8,979 nt of DNA, taken from contig JAPYTV010000041.1 of the NCBI GenBank assembly GCA_029941985.1, positions 1-8,979 on the forward strand. Direction: 5' to 3'. This document shows positions 1 through 5,143 of the stretch, in pieces. This stretch comes from Candidatus Pelagibacter sp. Lineage in GTDB: Bacteria; Pseudomonadota; Alphaproteobacteria; Pelagibacterales; Pelagibacteraceae. The position numbers and the translations under genes were made by a program. The stretch's first letter is position 1; each line of letters opens with the position of its first letter. The notes below the pieces were generated by a model that was not told the origin of the DNA, did no database searches, and saw only the letters and a program-made list of their open reading frames with translations.

Positions 1-99
1 AATAAATTAATGAAAAATAATAAAATTAATTTTATAAAAATAAATATTTTTCCAGATGGTGGTATTTCTAGATTTAAAATTTTTGGTAAATCAATTTAA
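1..99 (+). CDS. alc: Allantoicase, C-terminal end only (partial at left edge)
   Basis: Only the final 32 codons and the TAA stop lie in the window. The visible tail reads FIKINIFPDGGISRFKIFGK. The PDGGISR stretch (visible residues 18-24) followed by a short hydrophobic strand and FG matches the conserved end of allantoicase repeats, where a lysine/arginine-rich strand leads to PDGG(V/I)xR and then (Y/F/W)G. Allantoicase hydrolyses allantoate to ureidoglycolate and urea in the cytoplasm. The stop overlaps the ATG of the next gene by one base (TAATG), so the two are translationally coupled, and the next gene encodes the following enzyme of the pathway, which strongly supports the call. The catalytic part lies outside the window, so intactness cannot be judged. 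Confidence 0.85.
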   Translation, partial: NKLMKNNKINFIKINIFPDGGISRFKIFGKSI

Positions 100-593
100 T
101 GGAAATTATATTTAACCCTAAGCTCATTACAAAAGAAAATTTCTCTAAGTTTGGAGATATGATTACAACAAATGATATTAAACCAATTGAAATTAACAAT
201 GGTTATGCCAAAAGATTTGATGGAATAGCAAATTTAAATACTTCTAAAGATAATGGTGAAACTACCATCTGTATTTTTTCTGCTTTAAAGAGAACTTTTC
301 CTATGAAAATTAATATGATGGAAAAACATCCTTTAGGAAGTCAGGCTTTTATACCTATGAAAGAAACAACTTTTTTAGTTTTTGTTGCACCAGATGGCAA
401 CAAACCTGATCTTAATAAAGTTGAATCATTTGTTGTTCCTCCTGGAATTGGAGTTAATTATAATCCTGGCACCTGGCACTTTCCTTTAATATCTACAGAA
501 GATATGAATTTTTTAGTAGTAGACAGGAAAGGTTCTGGAGATAATCTTGTTATTGAAAATTTAGATAAAGAAGAAGTAATCCTAAAATATTAA
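99..593 (+). CDS. allA: Ureidoglycolate lyase
   Basis: A complete protein of 164 residues, the usual length of the AllA family (about 160). It splits ureidoglycolate into glyoxylate and urea, the last step of the allantoate branch of purine breakdown. Family landmarks are HPLGSQAFIPM at residues 77-87 and GVNYNPGTWHFPL at 118-130, which builds the cupin-like active-site barrel, followed by VDRKGSGDNL at 141-150. The ATG overlaps the allantoicase stop by one base and has no obvious Shine-Dalgarno sequence, so it is probably translated by coupling. The gene ends immediately before a strong hairpin terminator, so it is the last cistron of an operon entering from the left. Its products are useful in a lean heterotroph: glyoxylate can feed glycine or malate, and urea is a nitrogen source (inference). 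Confidence 0.93.
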   Translation: MEIIFNPKLITKENFSKFGDMITTNDIKPIEINNGYAKRFDGIANLNTSKDNGETTICIFSALKRTFPMKINMMEKHPLGSQAFIPMKETTFLVFVAPDGNKPDLNKVESFVVPPGIGVNYNPGTWHFPLISTEDMNFLVVDRKGSGDNLVIENLDKEEVILKY

Positions 594-623
594 AACCCGC
601 CGCAAAATGCGGCGGGTTTTTTT
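592..623. terminator. Bidirectional rho-independent terminator between allA and the NCS1 permease gene
   Basis: A perfect 8-bp GC-only stem, CCCGCCGC (596-603) with GCGGCGGG (609-616), closes a 5-nt loop AAAAT. It is followed by seven T (617-623) on the plus strand and flanked by AAAA (592-595) on the left, which gives a T run when read from the other strand. It sits between two convergent genes (allA ending at 593 and the permease ending at 643) and can serve both. The GC stem stands out in an otherwise AT-rich region. Confidence 0.95.
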
Positions 624-642
624 AAACTATATAGTTTTCTTA

Positions 643-2091
643 TTATTTTTTAGATATAGCTAAATGAATTACGGCACCAAGTGATGCTCCAATTATCCAG
701 GCATATCCTCCACCACCACCTAAGTTAGCGAAGAAATCATCTAAACCGAAGATAAGAATATTTGGCCAAACAGTACCTACGGCTATGTATCCCGAAAGAA
801 CCCAAGCTAACATTCCTTTGTGGTTAAAACCATCATTGTAATAATACTTACCTTTTGGGCTAGCATCAAACAATGCATCTACATTGATTTTTTCTTTTTT
901 TATAATGTAATAATCTACTATCATTATACCAAATACAGGTGCAAGAATTGCTCCTAGAGTATTAACAAATGGAAATAATCCCATTTGAGTAATAACAGCA
1001 ACCCACATTCCACCTATAACAAAACCACAACCAGCTGTAATTAATCCACCCATTCTAAAATTAATTTTTTTAGGCATTAAATTAGCTAAATCGTAAGCTG
1101 GAGGTATAAAGTTTGCAACCATATTAATACCAACTGTCGCAGCGAAGAATGCAAATGCTGCAATAATAGTTAAAAATAAGTTGTCTACTTTAGCTACCAT
1201 GTCAGTAGGGCTTGCTACGTATTCACCAAAAATAGCAATTGTTCCACCAGTAATCATCAAAGTAATGAAAGAAAATAAAATTACGTTTCCTACTAATCCC
1301 CATAGGTTTCCTTTTTTCATTTCATTTTCATTTTTAACAAATCTAGCAAAGTCACCGAAGTTAATCACAACCGCAGCAAAATACCCAACCATTATTGAAA
1401 ATACAGCCAAGAATGCTCCAAATGATCCTAGTCCTTCAAAACCACCTGTACGAGTTCCTCCTGAAAATACATTTCCAACTTCTGATAAAAGTCCTCCACC
1501 TGCTTTAAACCAAATTACAATCATTAAAAGAATCATAACTGCATAAACTGCTGGTCCTGCAAAGTTCAAAAACTTTCTAATAAGATCAATACCTTGCCAA
1601 AATAGATATACTTGAAATGCTGATACAAATATAAATGATACCCACATTACACCTGTCATACCAAGAAGCATAACTTCACCTTCATTTCCTGTAATTCCAG
1701 TAATAAGAAGTGCTACAGCAGTTGATGCAGCATAAGTTTGTGCTCCATACCAAAACATTGCAACAAGACCTCTGGCCATTGCTGGAAAGTTTGCTCCAAA
1801 TACACCCATGCTTACACGGGCAAATACTGGATATGGAATTCCATGTTTTACACTTGGTTTTCCTGAAAGATTAACTAGCCACATAATGAAAAAGCCAGCA
1901 AGAATTAATGCTAAAAATACAGCCCATCCATTTAAACCTGACGCTAAAAACAAAGATGCTGCCAAAGTATAACCAAATAAACTTTGAACATCATTGGCCC
2001 AGACGTTAAAGATTTCGAACCATCCCCAATTTTTTTTATTTTTTGGAGTTGGAGCTAAATCAGAATTGTAGAGTTTTGACGATCTACCCAT
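643..2091 (-). CDS. NCS1-family nucleobase/allantoin:cation symporter (likely ureide or purine uptake)
   Basis: A 482-residue, very hydrophobic protein with about 12 membrane segments, the normal size for the NCS1 (cytosine/purine/uracil/thiamine/allantoin/hydantoin) permeases. Family features are NVWANDVQSLFGY near the N terminus (residues 29-41), GIPYPVFARVSMGVFGANFPA (84-104, in two parts around YPV and ARVS), INFGDFARF (243-251) and PPAYDLANL (330-338). Compared with the hydantoin transporter Mhp1, the Trp/Gln pair that sandwiches and hydrogen-bonds the ring appears as W114 and Q118, and N323 fits the conserved Asn of TM8. The TM6 position that is Trp in Mhp1 appears to be F238; this rests on my alignment by eye. 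The start has a GGGGG Shine-Dalgarno (plus-strand 2098-2102) 6 nt upstream. Adjacent allantoicase and allA genes make allantoin or a related ureide the best substrate guess; uracil, cytosine or hydantoin remain possible. Confidence 0.9.
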   Translation of the reverse strand: MGRSSKLYNSDLAPTPKNKKNWGWFEIFNVWANDVQSLFGYTLAASLFLASGLNGWAVFLALILAGFFIMWLVNLSGKPSVKHGIPYPVFARVSMGVFGANFPAMARGLVAMFWYGAQTYAASTAVALLITGITGNEGEVMLLGMTGVMWVSFIFVSAFQVYLFWQGIDLIRKFLNFAGPAVYAVMILLMIVIWFKAGGGLLSEVGNVFSGGTRTGGFEGLGSFGAFLAVFSIMVGYFAAVVINFGDFARFVKNENEMKKGNLWGLVGNVILFSFITLMITGGTIAIFGEYVASPTDMVAKVDNLFLTIIAAFAFFAATVGINMVANFIPPAYDLANLMPKKINFRMGGLITAGCGFVIGGMWVAVITQMGLFPFVNTLGAILAPVFGIMIVDYYIIKKEKINVDALFDASPKGKYYYNDGFNHKGMLAWVLSGYIAVGTVWPNILIFGLDDFFANLGGGGGYAWIIGASLGAVIHLAISKK

Positions 2092-2160
2092 AATTATCCC
2101 CCTTTATATTTTTTTGTTAATTTTAAATAGCTATAATAAGTTACGGAAACTTTTAATGTA

Positions 2161-2192
2161 ATATTATTATACTCAGTAAAAGTGTAAACAAT
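2161..2192 (-). promoter_or_regulatory. Candidate promoter of the NCS1 permease gene
   Basis: Read on the minus strand there is a perfect TATAAT (plus 2166-2171) about 75 bp upstream of the permease ATG, but no good -35 at 17 bp. The nearest TTGTTT is 14 bp away, inside a direct repeat. A second reading is TTTACA (plus 2183-2188), 16 bp, then TAATAT (plus 2161-2166). Either way the -35 region lies inside the first copy of the tandem repeat, as expected for a promoter that is blocked or activated by a protein bound there. A short inverted repeat AAGTT-n5-AACTT (2138-2152) lies near the expected transcript start. Confidence 0.5.
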
Positions 2193-2220
2193 TTAGTAAA
2201 AGTGTAAACAATAAAGTAAC
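2175..2220. repeat. Two exact 18-bp direct repeats (20-bp period) plus a partial third: likely operator
   Basis: AGTAAAAGTGTAAACAAT occurs exactly at 2175-2192 and again at 2195-2212, and AGTAAC at 2215-2220 continues the same 20-bp phase. Each unit contains two GTAAA cores 8 bp apart, so cores fall at 2176, 2184, 2196 and 2204, with GTAAC at 2216. The TGTAAACA part is a small inverted repeat (TGT-AA-ACA), a shape seen in GntR-type operators, though this does not identify the regulator. Twenty base pairs is close to two helical turns, so proteins on the two copies would lie on the same face of the DNA. The array abuts the candidate -10 box of the NCS1 permease gene. Confidence 0.6.
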
Positions 2221-2477
2221 ATTAATAATACTTCGAAAAATAAGCCCCGTTTTGTAAGGCTAATTAACTATCTAAAAACCTAAAATGAGTACAAGTTTAT
2301 ATTTAAGTCGATTGTTTCAATGTTATGTTTTAAGAAAATTTTTTTATATTTGGCCTATTCACCAAAAACATTAATTTTTTTTATATTAAAATTAACGAGT
2401 CCATTAAATCAACCTTAAAATTTATAAGATATAATTAAAAAGTTTATCTAATGCTAAATTAAAGCATAAGAATTGTC
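2221..2477. other. Non-coding AT-rich stretch in the divergent intergenic region
   Basis: I find no gene here. The contents are AT-rich runs, a weak AGCC/GGCT inverted repeat around 2243-2261 and an inverted repeat ATGCT-n7-AGCAT at 2451-2467. The latter lies about 11 bp upstream of the proposed -35 of the monooxygenase operon and could be an operator. A 29-codon open frame at 2285-2374 has no ribosome binding site and no recognisable protein. Together with its flanks this makes a 511-bp gene-free gap, unusually long next to the 0-4 nt junctions elsewhere in the window. Confidence 0.5.
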
Positions 2478-2506
2478 TTTCCAGTGATTTTCAGTAGTGC
2501 TATATT
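2478..2506 (+). promoter_or_regulatory. Candidate extended -10 promoter for the monooxygenase operon
   Basis: TTTCCA (2478-2483, four of six matches to TTGACA), a 17-bp spacer and TATATT (2501-2506), with TG at 2498-2499 giving the extended -10 form TGnTATATT. The expected start of transcription is near 2513, which would leave a leader of about 90 nt before the ATG at 2603. In such an AT-rich background chance matches are common; the exact spacer together with the TGn element is what raises this one. Confidence 0.45.
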
Positions 2507-2512
2507 AGCTTA

Positions 2513-2602
2513 ACAATAAAGCGATACATAACTCGTCGTTATTTCCAATACGAAAGTGGGATCAGGTCGTCTTTTTTAAATAATTATTTAAAGGAGGCAT
2601 TA
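2513..2602 (+). promoter_or_regulatory. Structured 5' leader with a Shine-Dalgarno-occluding hairpin
   Basis: The leader ends with AAAGGAGG (2590-2597) five nucleotides before the ATG, the strongest ribosome binding site in the window. It is embedded in a hairpin: 2569-2581 pairs with 2586-2598 over 13 continuous pairs (G-C, U-G, C-G, U-A, U-G, U-G, then seven A-U/U-A pairs) around an AAUU loop. Its inner part is the perfect 18-bp palindrome TTTAAATAATTATTTAAA (2575-2592). U2572-U2575 face A2592-A2595 (AGGA), the signature pairing of fourU RNA thermometers. Upstream, UUCCA (2543-2547) can pair with UGGGA (2557-2561). The loop between them carries ACGA (2550-2553), complementary to UCGU (2567-2570), so an H-type pseudoknot is possible that would take bases from the foot of the hairpin. 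I do not recognise it as a named riboswitch class. The pairing is seen directly; a regulatory role is inferred. Confidence 0.45.
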
Positions 2603-3769
2603 ATGAAATTTGGATATTTTTGTAATACTACTAACTGGACACACAAACCTTACGATAAACTATTAGATGAAACTAGAGAGATCACAGAGTATTGTGATCA
2701 AAGTAAATGGAATTCTATCTGGTACACAGAGCATCATTTTAACCATGAAGGAATGGAATCTATTACAAACCCATTAATGATGGGTGTGGATGCTGCCGCA
2801 CGAACAAAAAATATTAGAATAGGACAAGCTTGCAATGTAATTACATTTCATAATCCTATTAGACTTGCTGAAGATATAGCCTTATTAGATCAATTATCAA
2901 ATGGAAGGGTTGAGGTTGGTATTGGTAGAGGAATATATGGAAGAGAAGCCATCAACATGAATAAAGAAGCAGATTTAAAAGATCAGGCAAAAAATTTTAG
3001 ATTATTTGAAGAAACATTAACAATAATGAAAAAAGCTTGGACAGAAAAATTTTTTAGTCACAAAGGAGAATTTTATACCTACCCTACTCCAAATTTTACT
3101 TGGCAACATGATATGAGTCCACCTAGTGAAGAATTTTTAGATATCAAAACAAACGAAATTAAAAAAATTAGCATTGTTCCAAAACCTCATCAGCAACCTC
3201 ACCCTCCAATATGGCAAGTTGTTGATGGCGCAAGATCAATTGAATGGGCTGCACAGAATGGATTGAATACAATAATGTGGATACCTACTGTAAAAGCATT
3301 AAAAAAAAGATTTGAAATTTATAGAGATGCTAAATCTAAAGCAGAAGATAGAGATGTTCCATTGGGTGAGGGCATATCATTAGTTCGAGATATGTTTATT
3401 GCAGAAACTATGGAAGAAGCAGAAAAATTAGCCGGTCAACATATTGTTAATTATATGAAATGGGTTTGTCACTGGAGAGGTTTGGGAAATCACATGGATC
3501 CAGATGAAGAACTTCCAGAAACAAAACATAAATTGGACTTACTTAATTATGACTTTTTACATAAAAGAAATTTATTATTTGGAACGCCAGAATATGTGGT
3601 TAATAAAATAAATGAATTAAAATCAGAATTAAATCTACAAAATTTACAAGTTTGGTCTAATTTTCCAGGTATCGATCATAAAGCTTGCATGAGAAGTATA
3701 AAATTGTTTAATGATGAAGTTATTCCAAAGATAAATTTAGATAACTCAAATATAGAAAAAGCTAGTTAA
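2603..3769 (+). CDS. LLM-class (bacterial luciferase-like) FMN-dependent monooxygenase
   Basis: A complete 388-residue protein of the luciferase-like monooxygenase superfamily, a TIM barrel that uses reduced FMN and O2 to oxygenate a small substrate. Landmarks are the N-terminal strand KFGYF, YTEHHF at residues 41-46 (as in LuxA-type enzymes), and the hallmark NPIRLAEDIALLDQLSNG (84-101) running into RVEVGIGRG (102-110). IWQVVDGARSIEWAAQNG (203-220) and the C-terminal GTPEYVVNKINEL (327-339) are also typical. The start is fixed by AAAGGAGG at optimal spacing. It is the first gene of a four-gene operon, and its TAA overlaps the next ATG by one base. No flavin reductase is encoded in the window, so reduced FMN must come from elsewhere. 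By position it would carry out the first attack on the substrate, like RutA, but it is not clearly RutA. Sulfonate, amine or ring oxidation are all possible. Confidence 0.92.
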   Translation: MKFGYFCNTTNWTHKPYDKLLDETREITEYCDQSKWNSIWYTEHHFNHEGMESITNPLMMGVDAAARTKNIRIGQACNVITFHNPIRLAEDIALLDQLSNGRVEVGIGRGIYGREAINMNKEADLKDQAKNFRLFEETLTIMKKAWTEKFFSHKGEFYTYPTPNFTWQHDMSPPSEEFLDIKTNEIKKISIVPKPHQQPHPPIWQVVDGARSIEWAAQNGLNTIMWIPTVKALKKRFEIYRDAKSKAEDRDVPLGEGISLVRDMFIAETMEEAEKLAGQHIVNYMKWVCHWRGLGNHMDPDEELPETKHKLDLLNYDFLHKRNLLFGTPEYVVNKINELKSELNLQNLQVWSNFPGIDHKACMRSIKLFNDEVIPKINLDNSNIEKAS

Positions 3770-4356
3770 TGAAACTTGAACTTAGGAAATTTACAAAGTT
3801 TGTAGACAAAACTTTTATTGAAGGCGGTAAAGAAGCTAAAGAACCAGTGTTGTTAGTTTCGGTTGCTGCAGTTTTTAAAAATCCATGGAATGGAAAAGGT
3901 TTTGTTGAAGATCTGAAACCAATCATATTAGACTTGGCGCCAAAATTAGGTGATATCCTTGTTCCAGAATTAATAAAAGAAATTGGTTCACCTGAAAAGA
4001 TTTTGGCTTATGGGAAAGCTGGTACAGTTGGGTTAAATGGGGAAATAGAACATGCTTCAGCATTTATTCATACCTTAAGATTCGGAAATAAATTTAGAGA
4101 TGCGGTTGGTGGTACTTCTTATTTAAGTTTTACCAATACTAGAGGACCTGCTGGATCTAAAATATCAATCCCTATGATGCATAAAACAGATTCTGGATTA
4201 AGACCTTATTACTTAACTCATGAATTCACTATTCATGACGCTCCTTTTGAAGATGAAATAGTTATAGCAATCGGTGGAGCTTCTAGTGGAAGAGCTCATG
4301 CCAGAACTGGAGATCGTTATCAAGATATGAAAGAAATGGGACTTGATCCTAAATAA
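3769..4356 (+). CDS. DUF1185 / 'amino acid synthesis' family protein (PF06684)
   Basis: A complete 195-residue protein, the usual family length. Recognisable blocks are YGKAGTVGLNGEIEHA (residues 81-96), in which a GE-EHA core resembles an active-site segment, GPAGSKISIPMMHK (126-139), IHDAPFEDEIVIAIGGA (155-171) and SGRAHARTGDR (173-183). The family is named for a putative role in amino-acid metabolism. As I recall, structures of members show a variant of the Bacillus chorismate mutase fold, but no reaction is firmly assigned. The ATG overlaps the monooxygenase stop (TAATG) and has no Shine-Dalgarno sequence, so it relies on translational coupling, implying joint function. RutC in the Rut pathway belongs to the YjgF family, which has a chorismate-mutase-like fold, so an analogous role in processing the oxygenated intermediate is an attractive but untested inference. 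Confidence 0.88.
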   Translation: MKLELRKFTKFVDKTFIEGGKEAKEPVLLVSVAAVFKNPWNGKGFVEDLKPIILDLAPKLGDILVPELIKEIGSPEKILAYGKAGTVGLNGEIEHASAFIHTLRFGNKFRDAVGGTSYLSFTNTRGPAGSKISIPMMHKTDSGLRPYYLTHEFTIHDAPFEDEIVIAIGGASSGRAHARTGDRYQDMKEMGLDPK

Positions 4357-4360
4357 ATTA

Positions 4361-5143
4361 ATGTCTCAAAATTTTGATCCAAATCAAAATTATTATTCAT
4401 TTAATGATAACAATACAGTTCCAGTAGTATTTATTCATGGTGTTGGACTTGATCACCAAATGTGGCATCCTCAAATTAGTTTTTTAAATTATTGTTCTAC
4501 AATTGTTTATGATTTATTAGGACATGGCAAAACTCCTTATAATAAAGAAGAAATCACATTAGATGATTTTTCAAATCAACTCTTCTCACTATTAAAGTTT
4601 TTAAAAATAAAAAAAATTAACCTTGTGGGTTTTTCTTTGGGGTCTTTAATTGCGTTAAACTTTGCTTCAAAGTTCCAAGATAAACTAAATAGTCTTACTG
4701 TGATTGGGACTACTTACAAAAGAACCAATGAACAAAGAACTCAAGTTATCGATCGATTTAATCAAGCAAAACTTAACAACCCTATTTCAAAACAAGCATT
4801 AAAAAGATGGTTTAGTGATGAATACTTAAACAAGCATCCAGAAATTTATAATCAATTTATAAAAATTTTAAATAAAAAACCTGAGAATCATTTAAATTTC
4901 CTAAAAGCATATAAATTATTTGCTCACCATGAGGATAATATTGAAATAATAAAAAATATAAAAATAAAAACACTTGTGATGACTGGTTCAAAAGATCCAG
5001 GTTCTACTGTCGCTATGTCAAAATCATTATCTAATGATTTAGTAAATTCAAGTTTTATTGAGATAAATAATGGAAAACATCTTTGTAGTATAGAATGTGC
5101 AGATGATGTTAATATAAATCTTAAAAAATTTATTAATAATTAA
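4361..5143 (+). CDS. Alpha/beta-fold hydrolase (RutD / enol-lactonase-like)
   Basis: A 260-residue protein with the complete alpha/beta hydrolase layout: oxyanion segment HGVG (residues 26-29), YDLLGHGKT (50-58), nucleophile elbow GFSLG with Ser92, acid D212 in TGSKDPG, and H240 in NGKH. It resembles the group containing 3-oxoadipate enol-lactonases and RutD, cytoplasmic enzymes that open small lactones or hydrolyse C-N/C-O bonds. I chose the ATG at 4361, four bases after the preceding stop. An in-frame TTG at 4343 would add six residues and overlap the previous gene by 14 bases, which is less likely. It lies directly between the DUF1185 gene and the aldehyde dehydrogenase gene, so it probably hydrolyses the product of the first two enzymes to give an aldehyde or its precursor (inference). 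The gene is noticeably lysine/asparagine-rich, like its neighbours. Confidence 0.9.
   Translation: MSQNFDPNQNYYSFNDNNTVPVVFIHGVGLDHQMWHPQISFLNYCSTIVYDLLGHGKTPYNKEEITLDDFSNQLFSLLKFLKIKKINLVGFSLGSLIALNFASKFQDKLNSLTVIGTTYKRTNEQRTQVIDRFNQAKLNNPISKQALKRWFSDEYLNKHPEIYNQFIKILNKKPENHLNFLKAYKLFAHHEDNIEIIKNIKIKTLVMTGSKDPGSTVAMSKSLSNDLVNSSFIEINNGKHLCSIECADDVNINLKKFINN

Noticed and set aside
1181..1546. Plus-strand open frame of 121 codons opposite the NCS1 permease gene
   Set aside because: Antisense shadow of a clear membrane transporter; no homology, no ribosome binding site, proline/lysine-rich content typical of reversed codons.
2175..2212. CRISPR-like repeat pair
   Set aside because: Only two copies with a 2-bp spacer and no cas genes; operator-type repeats explain it better.
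2243..2261. AGCC/GGCT inverted repeat as a terminator
   Set aside because: Only four pairs with an 11-nt loop; too weak, and no gene end lies nearby.
2285..2374. 29-codon open frame in the large intergenic region (MSTSLYLSRLFQ...)
   Set aside because: No Shine-Dalgarno, no recognisable motif, and such lengths arise by chance; kept only as a note.
4343..4360. TTG start extending the alpha/beta hydrolase by six residues
   Set aside because: It would overlap the DUF1185 gene by 14 bases; the ATG at 4361 fits the operon spacing and the family N terminus better.
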